A DNA stretch of 64,000 bases from Nageia nagi (GCA_050084985.1 JBITNC010000002.1:19468001-19532000); one strand, 5' to 3'; shown: positions 22,626 to 34,822, counted from the stretch's first letter. Numbers and translations: made by a program. Notes: generated by a model from the letters alone, not told the origin.

Positions 22626-24413
22626 ATAATCTTGATCTACCTTTACAAGAACCTCATCTTGATACTCGTAGTGATTCTGAGTCTACAAGCTCTAGCAAGA
22701 AAATGGATATTATTGGTGAAACTCCCAATATACTTGGTCCTAGTATTGATCAGTCTAAATTTGAAAATGTAGATTTTAATAGTCATTCTAATGAAAGTAA
22801 TGGTGAACTTCATGTGTTAGATCAAATTCCTTACCTTGTTAGATCTATATAGGAAGTGCTATCTGATAGATAGGTTAGAATATTTTCTTACTCATAATGC
22901 TAAAAATATTATTGATATTCTAACACACTATGAGCTATTAGAGGAAAATTATGTAGACTCAAAATCACCAAATAGTTTTTTTCATATAAAAATGTAGGAA
23001 CCACATGATAGAGGGTTCATACCATTAATATAAATGCTACTAGTGGCATATCTTCTTATCAACATGAAACTAACAACATATCCAAGGTTGAGACAAACAT
23101 TGATCCTAAAATAACTACACAACCTCCATTTTATGAAGTTGTAGATGATAGTGGAATAGAGGATACTAATGAAGATTATGAGTACCTCATCCTCAAACTT
23201 GATCACTTCAAAAGACGTAAGTCTATTATAGGTAAGGATATTGTACAAAATGATAACCTTGATGATAAAATTAAAAAACAACTTGATAAGATTGTTGATG
23301 ATGCTTATAAGTTACAATCTAATTGGACATTAGATGAACATAATATCAAAACTAGAATTCTTCTTGAATTGCAAGATACTAGTAACTAGTCTTCAAAACC
23401 TCTTCAAAAATAAATGGATGTCTTAATTCAAATTATTGATAGACATGAACATGAAAGAGTAAATAGAATAGGTCCATCTATTATACTAAAACAAAATGAA
23501 CTTAGAAAGGCAAAAATTCCACCTCAAACCCCTCCACCTCCTTTGAAAGAGGAATCAAATAAGGCATGTAAACAAATAATAGACTTATTTGCTAATGATG
23601 ATGATTTCCTTTTTTGTTTAAAGAGGCCATTAACAAATAGAATTATTGTTAAAGTTATTTCTAGGAAAAAGAGTATTAAGTTTACTAAATTTAATGGTTT
23701 GCAAGATCATAAGATGCATGTTAGAAAATTTCAAGAAGAACTATGGAATATATGCATGATAAAGAGATGCTTGCAAAATTGATCTTACATAGTTTGAAAG
23801 ATAAGGCATTAAAGTGGTATTTCTAGCTTCTTGAAAAGAGTATTGATAGGAATGAGGATTTAATTCATCAATTTTTGCAAAATTTCAAGTATAATATTGC
23901 TAAAAAAGTATATTTTAAGGATTTGTGTAAAATTAAATAATTATCTAATAAATCTATTCATGATTTTTGTTAAAGTATGGACACACATTGCTAATAAAAT
24001 CACTATGCTTGAGCAAGATTTGAATGATACATTTACAAATGCTTTATTACCTACATATAAATTACTGGTAATCTCTAATCATGATATGACATTAGGAAAT
24101 ATGATGGATGTTGTATTTAAAAAAGAGTCATGCATTAAAGGATTATATGTTATGCGTAATAATAGTACCCCTACATATCAAAATACAATGCAAAATCCTA
24201 AAAATAATAATGAATATGGAGTGAACAATGTGAGTAATAAACAAAAAAATAATCCTAAACCTAGGTGAAAGTTTACACCTTTGACTGATACTATTGATAA
24301 TATTCTTAATGTCTTTTTGAAAGAAGATCTTATTAAACTTCCTCCTATTATTGAACCTAAATTTCCAAATGGTGTCCTTAAAAATTTTTTATATGAAGAA
24401 TTTTGTAATTATC
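22626..24413 (+). pseudogene. gag: Element C gag-like gene, part before element B
   Basis: A long acidic N-terminal region (22626-23400, with SDSESTSSSKKMD and FYEVVDDSGIEDTNEDYEYL) is followed by a proline stretch (IPPQTPPPPLKEE, about 23515-23550). The capsid-type core reads FTKFNGLQDHKMHVRKFQEE (about 23685-23745), then after a frameshift KLILHSLKDKALKWYF. A gag C-terminal part follows (NDTFTNALLPTYKLLVISNH). The end is the first half of a knuckle, EEFCNY, where element B inserted. Breaks: stops near 22850 and 23390 and shifts near 23750 and 24268. The N-terminal region is longer than in ordinary gypsy gags. Confidence 0.75.
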
Positions 24414-25146
24414 TAATTTGTAATCACCAGATGCTTATAGCATACTCAGATCCTCACTTATAGATTTGAATGAAAATAGTTAAGGATTATGAGATCATAC
24501 ATAATTGCATATAAATTTGATAAATTCATAATGTAAATCATAAAACTAGCAATATCAAACATAAAACAAGATCAATATAATGATTTACCCTGGTTCACCC
24601 AATATGGGCTAATCCAACATGGAATTAGAGCCTTCTCTTCTCATTGTCTATGGACATTACAATATTACATGCATAGAGAAATACCATCAACACAATGGTA
24701 ATACAATCTCCTACAATTACTACAACTCTTACAATAAGAAGAAAATTCAATCTCAAAACTACAAAACTCTAGAATGACTCTTAGCCTTCCTTTAAATCCT
24801 ACAATCATAAAATTTACAAACTCTCAAAAATCCCATTGAGAATTAAGAGGGTGGCATGCTCTTTAATAAGCCTTGAATCACCTCAAAAATGCCTTCTTTA
24901 CATTGGTTATGGAAGCTAAAATAGTTCCTATGCTCAACACATCAATGTCCCTTCAACTCCCACTGTTGACTCATCAAATTGTATGCTAGTGGTGGCCTAG
25001 ATTAAGATTTTTGCACATTGCTGGTAGCCTAAAACTAAATATTGATCAACTTTAAATTTTGGTTTTTAGTCTATCTCTAAGTATATATACCTTTAGACTA
25101 AGTACTAGTCCTGAAAAGAAAACCTAACATGATCCAATTCAAATCA
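24414..25146 (-). repeat. Element B 3' LTR
   Basis: It matches 29843-30576 throughout. At the outer edge the other LTR has TGATCTATAATC where this has TAATTTGTAATC: three changes, all transitions. The inner edge TGATTTGAATTGGATCATG (minus strand) is the LTR start. Confidence 0.93.
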
Positions 25147-25157
25147 CACCTCCCTAA
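25147..25157 (-). other. Element B polypurine tract
   Basis: On the minus strand TTAGGGAGGTG abuts the 3' LTR start TGATTTGAA. Confidence 0.8.
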
Positions 25158-25189
25158 TAGGGAAGCATTTGGTCCCATAAATGCATAGA

Positions 25190-26660
25190 TGGAGATACAA
25201 CTCGCTAACTCTAGACCTATCAATTCACTTGGCTTTATTAGGCTTCTATCCTTTTAACCTAACCAACCATAACTCTTTTTCACCTCTTCTTGTAGCATGA
25301 ACCTTCTTTTCCAATATGGTATCCTCCTTGAGTTTATCCATAATGTTAAGGGCTAATTCATTAATAGATGGTAAAATCTTATTTGAACCTACTTTGTCTT
25401 TAGTCAACATAGATGGCTCATACAATTTTAAATGCTCAACATTCACAATTGAAAAGATGTTCATATATTCTAGTAGCATCAATCTAAAAGCATTATCATT
25501 TACTTTCTCCACAATCTCACTTCTTAGCTGGTCCTTACAACCTCTCCTTACTAAGATGCAACCAAACATGGTCTCCCACATGAAACTTATGGTTGTCAAA
25601 TCTATGTTTGTCATGTCTCATCTTGTGCTTGGCTTGGCTTATCTCAAGTTGCTCTTGGAATTTCAAATGAATTTGCCTAATCTTTTTAGAAAAAAAATTC
25701 GCTTGCTTTTCCTCTTTCTCAAGTGAATTCTCTTCATTTTTTTACTTCCCAAACACACAATCAAAAGGTGAAGATGGTAAATAACCAAAATAAGTCTCAA
25801 AAGGACTCTTATTAATAGAGGAATGAATTTACCTATTGTATGCATATTATATATATTCAAGATGTTTACAGGATCTAGACTAAGTCATTTTTTGTTTGAG
25901 TCATTTTTAGAGGCATATTTGTAGGATCTAGACTTCAAATAAGTGTATGAGCATTTTTCACTACTATTTCATGCCAAGATTTAGAATGTTTGCCATAATA
26001 AACCCTTAAGAGATGAACTAATATCCTATTCACCATCTCAATTTTTCCATTCTTTTGAGGATGAAAGAAAATACTCCTCTTCAACCTTGTATCGATATTT
26101 TCCCATAAACATGTCCAAACCTTGCCCAAAAATCTAATATCTATATCTAAAACAATGGAATTAAGCAATCCAAAATGAACCCAAATATGAGAAAAGAATA
26201 AGTTTACAATATTTTGTCCTATTATAGTCTTCTACCATGGAATCAAAATACAAATCTTGCTAAATCTATCCATAATAACAAATAAATAGTCATGACCCTT
26301 CTTAGTCATAGGAAATCCTCCCACAAAATCCATTGAGATACAATCCCATGGACATGAAAGTACTAGAAATGGCTCATACAAACCCAATTTTCTATTCCTT
26401 GGCTTGCTTTTGCAACACAAAGAGCACCCTCTTATGTACTTGGCAACTTGATCTTGCATCTTTGTCCAATATACATACCTACCCCAAAATGTCCTACAAT
26501 ATTTGAAGTATGTGCTTCTCTAATCAATCCAATCCTTTTCCCTACAAGGAAACATAATGCATTAAAATGATAAAGAAGTCTATTTTGCAAATGAAATTTA
26601 TCCAAACCCTCATACTTGGGCCTACATGAAGAAAAATGCTCATACACTTCTTTGAAATTT
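25190..26660 (-). pseudogene. Element B integrase pseudogene
   Basis: Running right to left: leader with LVGKRIGLIREAHTSNIVGH (26432-26647, H..H of the zinc domain), then YIRGCSLCCKSKPRNRKLGL (C..C) and MDFVGGFPMTKKGHDYL with catalytic Asp 1 (26232-26459). Next come Asp 2 in LDIDIRFLGKVW and the Glu in HPQKNGKIEMVNR (25935-26168), a shifted spacer, and the C-terminal domain (25246-25614) with VNVEHLKLYEPSM and then ATRRGEKELWLVRLKG. All three DDE residues can be found but in different frames, so the gene is dead. Confidence 0.85.
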
Positions 26661-26739
26661 GGATACTACACATATGCCTTTAAAAATCACTCAGACAAAA
26701 AAGGAAGAAATTTTAGCACTAAGAGGAACTTACTAGACC

Positions 26740-27960
26740 CAATTTGCATGCTATTGGTGGCTCAAAAATAGTACTACATACCACTAACAACATGTAATAT
26801 ATAGTTATAGGTGGCTTAGAAATCACGTCAGTAACTTTATTTTATGTTCCTTTCTTATACTTGATCACTAGATGAAATTATTGTAGAAAACTCATCCATC
26901 TATAGTGTCTAGTTTGTTGCAATTTTGATTGATTTTGTAAATAATTTAATGATTTATGATTAGTATAAATGATTGTTTCTTTTTCCATTAAATAATGTTT
27001 CCATTTTTTAATAGCTTGAACCAAAGCATACATTCCCTTATCATGAGTAGGATAATTCAAAATAACCCCACTAAACTTTTCATAATGATAGCAAATTGGT
27101 TTACATTCTTGCAATAAAATGGCTCCTATGGCATAGTCACTTGCATTGTTCACCACTTCAAATAATTTTTGCAAATCAAAAAGTGCTAGCACAGATGCAC
27201 TAATAATATATTGCTTTAAAGTGTCAAAAGATATTTGTTGTTGTTTCCCCTATTGGAAAACTTACCTCTTATCGGTTACAACATGTAAAGGTGGAGCAAT
27301 ATGAGAAAAATCAATAATAAATTTTTTCAAATATTGGAAAGCACATAAGAAACTCTATACTTCAATTACATTAGATGGCCTTGGCCAATCTACTATAGAA
27401 CTTACTTTACTAGGATCTATTTTAAGTTGTCCATAACCAATAACATGGCCCAAATACACCAAAGACTCTTTGCCAAACTCACATTTTGAATGTTTCAATA
27501 ATAACATATCCTTATGCAAGTTTGAAAAACTTTTATAAGATGCACAACATGTTCTTCCCAAGTAGAAATATAAATAAGAATATCATCCAAATATGCAACA
27601 ACAAAATAATCAATAAATGGTTAAAGTACATCATTCATTACCCTCATGAAAGTAACAGGTGTATTGCACAAACCAAATGGTAAAACAAGCCACTCCAATA
27701 GGCCTTGTCTTATCTTGAAGGTAGTCTTACATATATCCTCCTTGATCCTAACTTGGTGATATCCACTCCTCAAGTTTTATTTTGTGAAGAATCTTGCCCC
27801 TTGAAACTAATCCAAAACATCATCTATCTAAGGCAAAGGATAGAGATTTTTTATGGTGATTTAGTTTAATGCTCTATATTCAATGCTCATTCTTCAAGTT
27901 TGATACTTCTTGGGATCCAAAATAATAGGTGATCCACATGGAAATGTACTTGTTTTGATC
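26740..27960 (-). pseudogene. Element B reverse transcriptase/RNase H pseudogene
   Basis: RT motifs on the minus strand: IDDVLD (about 27815), then [20 protein letters not shown] and [35 protein letters not shown] (about 27570-27610) holds the two catalytic Asp. HLGHVIGYGQLKIDPSKV-type text (YLGHVIGYGQLKIDPSK, 27355-27561) follows. RNase H at 26878-27192 has NNASDYAIGAILLQECKPIC, KGMYALVQAIKKWKHYL and IIYTNHKSLNYLQNQ. Several stops and shifts separate the pieces. Compared with A2 the YLDD box is intact. Confidence 0.88.
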
Positions 27961-28364
27961 ACTCCTTGATCAACCAAATCCTAAATTTGCCTCTTTATCT
28001 CCCCTTACTCCAAAACTAATTGTCAATAAAAAGTTATGTTGGGCAATGGAGCATCAGGTAACAACTAAATATCATGCTATATATTATGCATAAGAGGTAA
28101 TACCTATGGCTTTGAAAACAAGTTAGTAAACTCCTAAACCAAATCCTACATTTGTTCCTCTCTGTTACATGCCATTGGTGGCCTAAAATTAGTATTGTAT
28201 GTCACTTACAGCATGAGATTCACCTCACCTGAGGCTCTTATTTTCATGATGATCAAAATAAACTTTTTAGAAGCATTTAAAAGATGTTTTACCTAACTAG
28301 AAGTGACCAAAAGAAACTTTTTCTTTATTTTATGTGCACTAGCTAGAAACATCTTTCCATCTTT

Positions 28365-28640
28365 CACCAATCATAATTTATTCAATCTTTTGTAATAAAT
28401 GCCATCTCTATCCCACATGTAAGGGTTACCAAGAATAACATCACAAATGTTTAAAGGAACAACATCAACTACAACTTCATCAATGTACTTTGCACAAATA
28501 GGAAATTTCAACTTACATTGTTTAGTGACTTGCAAACTAGCATTACGATGCACCCAACCCAAAGGATATGGATTTAGATGGTTGAAAGTTTTCAATCTCA
28601 AATTGCTCACCATAGTTTTTGAAATCAAATTTACTTGATA
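28365..28640 (-). pseudogene. Element B retropepsin region
   Basis: An 85-codon frame at 28371-28628 reads PYPLGWVHRNASLQVTKQCK, then FPICAKYIDEVVVDVVPLNI and DVILGNPYMWDRD. This is the C-terminal half of the retropepsin-like domain in this gypsy group, where the [LV]LGxPYM block follows the flap. The catalytic D-[ST]-G lies upstream in a broken part and could not be found. Confidence 0.7.
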
Positions 28641-28849
28641 AATAAATCAACAATGCAACTAATTTGGTTTTCTTAATTTGGATTTTGAGGTGGAATAATT
28701 GAATCCTTTATTTTTCAATGTCTTAAGGTTCTTCAACCTTTTGAATGGCTGAATAATTTATTCTCTCATCAACATTTAAACTTCCCTCAATATCATCACA
28801 TCTAATAACCATAGTATTAGTTTTCTCCTTATTATTATGCTTATATGGA

Positions 28850-29730
28850 TGTAATTTTGAATGCAATTTCTAACATTTATCATCAATATGACCATCTTTA
28901 TCAAAATGAATACAATGCCTACTATCTACTATCACCTTCTTTCTTTGAAATATTAGTGGTCTTAGTTTCTTGCTTACCTTTGTCTATATCTTGAGATTTA
29001 CCTTTCTCTTATCCTCCCCTTGAATTTGAAGCCTTATTGGATTCATCATGTTGTCTCCTTGCTTTACCATCCTCCTCTAAGTATTGTGCTTACACACACA
29101 CTTGATCTAGATTAGTAGGATTAAACAACTTCTTTACCATAGTGTATTCTTGAACATTTTCCCCTCTTTGTTGTCTAAAGAATTGCCATTACATCAATTA
29201 TTTATTATTATATACTAATGAATAGAATTGATCTCTTAACAACTTCTTAAATTCATTTTAAGAAGATATTTCAGACAAATGTTCATAATTAAGAATTTGT
29301 ACATAGCTTTCCCACCAAACTAAAGCATGTCCACTCATCTTTAATCTAACAAAAGAGATTTTATGAACATCATTTACAACACCATGAATTTGTAAATAAA
29401 CCTCCAATTATTTAAACCAATTTTTCACTTTTTTGCATCAACCTCTTCTCCAAAAGTAGGAATGTCCACTTTGGCTTCTACCTTGAATGGAAATCTATTT
29501 GATGAAGATGATGAATTGGGCCTCCCAATTACATCATGATATCTTTGATTGAAATTTTCATTTGCTCCAATATCCAACAACTCAATAAACCAATCTAAAT
29601 GATTCTCCATTGCTAAAAAATCTCCTTTCAAAATTGACATCCATCATGGTATGTATAGGTGACTATTGCTCATCTGCATTATCTATTGCAATCTCTCTAC
29701 CTCTTTGACCAATATTTGGATACTATGGAA
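28850..29730 (-). pseudogene. gag: Element B gag pseudogene
   Basis: The N-terminal part near 29700-29800 reads MKLDVWDEISKIIVDSIVSK. The core runs from 29640: FPFKVEAKVDIPTFGEEVDA, then NWFK, a stop, LEVYLQIHGVVNDVHKISFV, KMSGHALVWWESYVQIL and NEFKKLLRDQFYSLVY. These are standard gypsy gag motifs. The knuckle near 28880-28920 is CIHFDKDGHIDDKC, with the second Cys changed to Phe, followed by a stop and KLHSKLHP, as in A2. About seven stops. Confidence 0.8.
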
Positions 29731-29828
29731 TCAACTATAATCTTTGAGATCTCATCCCAAACATCAAGTTTCATGCCATTGGCTATGTGGAATTCCCAAA
29801 ATTCCAACCCCAAATTTTGGTAGCATAA

Positions 29829-29840
29829 GCTTTGATACCA
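29829..29840 (-). other. Element B primer-binding site
   Basis: On the minus strand TGGTATCAAAGC begins 2 bases after the LTR end. It differs by one base from TGGTATCAGAGC, the usual initiator-methionine tRNA complement of plant LTR elements. Confidence 0.85.
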
Positions 29841-29842
29841 CG

Positions 29843-30576
29843 TGATCTATAATCATCGAATGCTTATAGCATACTTGGATCTTCACTTATAGATTCAAAT
29901 GAAAATAGTTAACCATTATGAAATCATACCTAATTGCATATAAATTTGATAATTGCATACTGTAAATCACAAAACTAGCAATCTCAAACACACAACAAGA
30001 TCAACATAATGATTTACCCTGGTTCACCTAATATGGGCTAATCCAACATGGAATTTGGCCTTCTCTTCTCATTATTTATGGAGATTATAATATTACATGC
30101 TTAGATAAATATGATCAACATAATGTAAATACAATATCCTACAATTACTACAATCTCTTATAGTAAGAAGAAAAATACAATCTCAAAACTATAGAACTCT
30201 AGAATTACTCTTGGCCTTCCTTCAAATCCTACAATCCCAAAATTTTTAAACTCTTAAAACTCCCATTAAAAATTAAGAGGGTGTCATTCTCTTTAATAAG
30301 TCTCAAATTGAATAAAAAATGCCTTCTTGACATCAATTATGGAAGCTAAAATAGTTCCCTTACCCAACAAATCAATGTCCCTTTGAATCCCATTACTGAC
30401 TCATCAAATTGTATACCAATGGCAACCTAGATTCATATTTTTGCATGCTGCTATAGGCCTAAAATTAAATGTTGATCAACTCTATATTTTAGTCTTTGAT
30501 CTATCTCCAAGCATAAATACCTTTGGACTAAGTACTACTCCTGAAAAGACAACCTGACATGATCCAATTTAGATCA
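29843..30576 (-). repeat. Element B 5' LTR
   Basis: On the minus strand it starts TGATCTAAATTGGATCATG and ends TAGATCA. It matches 24414-25146. The target duplication TTATC follows at 30577-30581. Confidence 0.93.
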
Positions 30577-30581
30577 TTATC

Positions 30582-30935
30582 ATAGGGTTCCTAGACATCT
30601 AACACACAATTGAAGGGTTTTAAAGTATATCATATAGGATTTCATTAACAAAAAGGCTATTAAGTTGGATGATGAAGCTCCTATAGAACTTGGACCTGTA
30701 CATCTTGATAATGGGTAGTTATGGGTGTTTACTAATCCTATACCTCCTTCACAACTAAGAGGCTACATTGGCATGATAAGTACTTCCAACGAGTTAGACT
30801 ATTATTTTACTCATAAACTTGGATGCAAGCATACTAGCCCAAACAAGATTGGAAATGGAGCAAAATCCCATGCTATCAATGGTGTTTACCATTGCTCCTA
30901 TGATACCAAGGGCATGTAAAACATGAAACCATAGG
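30582..30935 (+). pseudogene. gag: Element C gag-like gene, part after element B
   Basis: Reading across the B insertion, the knuckle continues in the same frame with HRVPRHLTHN and then a stop where the last Cys should be (CX2HX4HX4C). Next is VLKYII, a stop, DFINKKAIKLDDEAPIELGP. The frame ends around 30920 after GAKSHAINGVYHC. There is no protease or RT after it. The in-frame continuity is direct evidence that B broke this gene. Confidence 0.75.
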
Positions 30936-31711
30936 TTCCTCTTTTTATTCTTGCATTTGCCAAATATATTTGGGTTGTAAAAACTCCCTAGGTATGTAAA
31001 GTTATTGGTTAAAGTTTCATGTTTGTACCTATAGTGTATATTATCTAGGTTATGCATCTATCTAACCATTATGAATTGTTACTATTTTGTTGCATGCATT
31101 AAATACATTTTGTATATCATAATGATATTTTCTTGCATTGTTCCTTCATTTCACTAAATTTTTCATGACTATTCATGCTACTAAAGATGTATGGTGTCTA
31201 TCTCATGCCACTAGTAGCATACTTTTCCTAGGATAGAATTTAAAAAGATAGTATTTCCATCATATTTATTGTGTTTTAGGTAAATTAGATTAGTCTTTGA
31301 TGGCTTTACATTGTGTTTAGTAGAAAAAATGGGAAACTATGTGATTGCATCTCTCTTTTCACCTTGACATCTAATTTTGAGTTGATTTGTTTTTATTGAA
31401 AATTATATATGATTTACTTTATGCTTTATGAAATAATTGAATTTAGTGCCTTGTGATTTGTTAGAAAAAATTTTACAATTATGTGAGATTAAAATTTATT
31501 ACACATATAGCATCCTTATAAGCAAATTTTGTTGTTAAACTTGTAAAATTAAAAACTTGCAACTATAAAATACAAATACATAAGCAACTACATTAACAAA
31601 AAATTCTAAGTCAAAAAATGAATCATATATAATATATATATATATATATATATTATATATACATCAAAGTATGAATACAATATAGCAGAGGTCCCATGAC
31701 CATCACCCTTA
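30936..31711. other. Non-coding spacer of element C
   Basis: No coding region is seen. It includes an AT dinucleotide microsatellite at about 31626-31655, and ATGCCACTAGTAGCAT at 31205-31220, the exact reverse complement of 23034-23049 in the same element. Confidence 0.55.
31626..31655. repeat. (AT)n microsatellite
   Basis: About 30 bp of nearly pure AT repeats, with a short AATAT/TATTATAT interruption at the edges. Confidence 0.85.
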
Positions 31712-34700
31712 TTAAGGAGGAGCATTGCCACCACTACTTGTAGTATCTCTTGTCTTGGCCCTAACACTATGGCTGCTACCACTAGCCCTTATTCCTAATG
31801 TGTCTTATGAGATCCCACTCACTGTCACTCCATGGCTCTTGAGGAGGGTCTTCACTCTCATATACTTAACTTTGAGAGCAATTATATTCTTCTCATTGGC
31901 CTCTATTCCATCCATATTTCCTTGTATGAATGTCCATTATTGGTCTAGAGGTGGCATGCTTAGTCTCTCAAGTAACCTTTTCACATATTGCTCTAGGGTT
32001 GCAATCTGTGAATCCCTCTCGACTAGGGTGGCTTGTAGTGTTGTCACGTGGCCTCCATGGGCTTGAGTCTCATGACCTCCACTTATAATGAAGTGATCTA
32101 CCTATCTTCATCTCCTATAATAAAGTGAAATTCATGGTTAATTAAGTATTCTTACATGGATAATAATTGAAAATCTTAATATTTTCATGCTCTCTTACCT
32201 AGTTCCACTAGGGGCATAATTGCAACAAAGATGGTTAAACTTGGTTCTCTTAGAACCTCTCCCTCCTACATTGAGATGTCATGAATGCAAGTATTTACCT
32301 AGTAGGGATCATCATCTAATGATCCCTTGTTGGCAACCTTGTCTCCCTCCTTATTTTCATCCTTTCCCATCTCAATATCTTTAGGATGGAGTTTGATCAA
32401 CATACTGCATAATTGAGGGTAACCCCAAGTGCCATGAAGATATTGGCATCCTTATCTAATATCCTTGGATCCTCCCATGTGAGCCTCCATGTTAGTATAA
32501 CCTATTTTCCTATAGGCATATGGATCCTAAACTTATGTAGTATGGGTTGAGGGTGGTATGGTATGGAGGAAACATTCTTCACACACCCATACTAGCTAAT
32601 GCATATCTATATCCCAAATAAAATCCTAGTAACAAATCCATATCAGGTCCATGACCTATAGTGCATCCACTTATTGTCTCCTTGCCTCTAGCGAGTGTGG
32701 TACCTATATCCTACACTCCTAGATTTCTAGCAAACCATAGCTATGTCTCTTAGGTCCTCCCTCTCTTGCTATAGTCCCACAAGCCTCATCATCACTATAT
32801 GACCATACATCCATATCTAGAGAAGTCTAGCATGGGAAATTGTCACATTGAACTTAGCATTATGCATAGTGGAAAATATTTTCCAATAGGATAATATTAG
32901 ATTTTTTAATGTTAAAATATTTTGAAAATTTGGACATTAGATATTGCACCATGTAGCCCAAACTTTTTAAGAAAAAAATTATTGATCAGCTCATCAATAT
33001 TTTACAATATTTTTATAAAGGTAAGTGCAAATAACCACCTATACCCATACACTTTTGCAAGTAATTTCCTTGAAAAAAAGTAATTTTTCTTGAAAAAATT
33101 GCCAATTATACCCTATATATAAAGCTTATGATACCAATCAGATATACCAATATTTCAAATTCCCTAAGATGTTTGATCCTCATTTGCAAGGGATTGCAAA
33201 TGCTTGGAAGTTTTTTATTGAAAATGCTCACTTGTGTAGTATTGCATACACTTGATAATGTGTTATTAAAGATGCTTGTAAGTGTAGAAATGAATATGCT
33301 CACCTATATGTCCTTGAATATGCTTTTTAGTGTAGAATTGAAGATGCTCATCTATGTGGGATTTAAGATGCTCATCTATGACACATTGGAGACACTTGTC
33401 TATGCAAAATTGGAGATGCTTATCTGTATAAAATTACAATCACTCATCTATGCAAAATTAGATATGCTTGTCTTGATATTTATGCTAATGATCATCTAAT
33501 AAACACATAGATGATTGTCTATGCTTTTTTATAGAAGATCATTTGTGCTTTTGTATTGATGATCATCTATGCTTTTTTATAGATGATCGTTAGTGCTTCT
33601 TTAAAGATGATCATCTTCACTTTAATATAGATGATCATCATCACAAATACATAGATGATCATATGTATAAAAGTGTTGATGATCATCATCATAAATACAT
33701 AGATGATCATCTTTACTTTTTTGTAGGTGATCATCTATTCTTCTATGTAGATAATCATCTTGATATTTACTCTAGCGATCATCATAAAACTAAAAAATAA
33801 TATATTGCCAAAAAATTCTAACTTAAAAAAAAAAAATTCCACCTACCCTATGTGAGTTCTGAACAACTTTCATCATGAATTTGAATCATGTTCAACAACA
33901 TTTGAAAATTTTAATTTTGCCTTTATTCCTTATGCATTACATTGGTTGAACTTGTCAATGGTGATGAAGTTGTACAAATATCTATATAATTGAGCAAGAA
34001 CTAGGGGTCCCGAAGAAAATTGTACCTCCCTCTCATATATCTTTTTCACCACCCAAACTAGCCTAAGTGGGAGGGATGAGATACTCTTATTTGGGCACAT
34101 GTTAGTAGCAATGATGGTAGCCATGTATAGACTCAAATGTTACCCTACTAGTGGAAATTGACACACTTTCACTAACCTTCTAGCCCTATTGTCCCAATCA
34201 TGATCTACTTTCCTAGTCAACCAAAGAGCCTCTTGCTCTTGAACATTATTTTTGGAAGCTCCCTTTGGTGTATGCAGCTTCCCCTGATGGGAATCCCCCA
34301 TATTTGGTAGGCATATAAGAGTGTGATGGTCATTTCACCTAGGGGAAGGTGAAATGAACAATAGTTTGGATCCCATCTCCCCTCTAGTGTTGTCAATAGT
34401 GGTAGGTCCTACTGCACATGCCCGATGATGGCTAGATCTACTAGCTTGCATCTATATAGGATATCACCAATGTGGTTGGTTCTCAACCAACCCCTCACCT
34501 TCTCTAAGATAGTTATGGTCATTGGTCCTTTCCGAACAAGAACCTTACATTCTTGTAAGGGAATATAGATAAATTAATTTATATTATTCTTTGCTAAATT
34601 AAAATATTAAATTACCAAACTTAAAAAAATTAAAAAATATGAATTATCAAAAAAATATAAGAAAACCTACTTACCACATGCTCATATAGAAGGGAGCAGA

Positions 34701-34740
34701 TATACTCTACTATATGTCCTTTTTGATCAATAATGGGATG
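31712..34740 (-). pseudogene. Antisense plant mobile domain (PMD) gene of element C
   Basis: PMD proteins (Pfam Plant mobile domain, as in MAIN/MAIL1) are plant nuclear proteins, also carried by some transposons; their biochemistry is unclear. This copy runs opposite to gag. Exon 1 ends HIVEYICSLLYEHV followed by a GTAAGT donor (minus strand, about 34673). Exon 2 starts near 34545 with VLVRKGPMTITILEKVRGWL, then GRWDPNYCSFHLPLGEMTIT and YQIWGIPIRG. FHLPLGEMTIT is the best PMD signature and matches E (FHLLIGEMTIT). A frameshift leads to LRLVWVVKKIYEREV and LAQLYRYLYNF (33930-34136). The C-terminal part (31712-32900) has TWRLTWEDPRILDKDANIFM and a coiled-coil-like ERDSQIATLEQYVKRLLERL, ending GGNAPP-stop. 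The middle holds a 24-bp minisatellite. Many stops. Confidence 0.7.
33196..33790. repeat. 24-bp minisatellite, ~24 units in perfect register
   Basis: Units begin every 24 bp from 33196 (33220, 33244, 33268, 33292, 33316, 33340 and on to 33508 and about 33772) with no net indel over about 590 bp. Two subfamilies occur. The left one has a GA(A)GATGCTCATCTATG core. The right one (from about 33508) has GATGATCATC, a perfect 10-bp palindrome. As 24 is divisible by 3, each frame gives an octapeptide repeat: on the minus strand [NY]xxxxM-I-I or xSTLxSIF. It lies within the antisense PMD locus of C and is absent from the PMD locus of E. Confidence 0.93.
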
Positions 34741-34822
34741 TCTCATCTACCATCATGAAATGTAAGGAAGAAAAAAATAGGAAGAAAATGTGGTATCAAG
34801 TAAGTGAAAATGATTTCCATCC

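Larger units (their letters stand above)
24409..30581 (-). mobile_element. Element B: Ty3/gypsy LTR retrotransposon
   Basis: LTRs of 733 and 734 bp (24414-25146, 29843-30576) with a perfect target duplication TTATC (24409-24413, 30577-30581). The order on the minus strand is 5' LTR, iMet-type primer-binding site, gag, retropepsin, RT, RNase H, integrase, polypurine tract, 3' LTR. It lies in antisense orientation in the knuckle of C's gag. Nearest relative here: A2. All genes carry stops and shifts, but the catalytic YLDD is still readable. Confidence 0.93.

Noticed and set aside
22982-23281. Minus-strand 99-codon ORF
   Set aside because: Shadow of the gag-like gene of element C on the plus strand.
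25316-25726. Plus-strand 136-codon ORF
   Set aside because: Shadow of the integrase C-terminal part of element B on the minus strand.
31725-32066. Plus-strand 113-codon ORF rich in Leu and Pro
   Set aside because: Shadow of the coiled-coil end of the antisense PMD gene on the minus strand.
33128-33499. Plus-strand 123-codon ORF with Leu/Met octapeptide repeats
   Set aside because: A translation of the left half of the 24-bp minisatellite; listed as a repeat instead of a gene.
33196-33790. CRISPR-like array
   Set aside because: Units are contiguous 24-bp repeats without spacers, in a plant nuclear context; a minisatellite.
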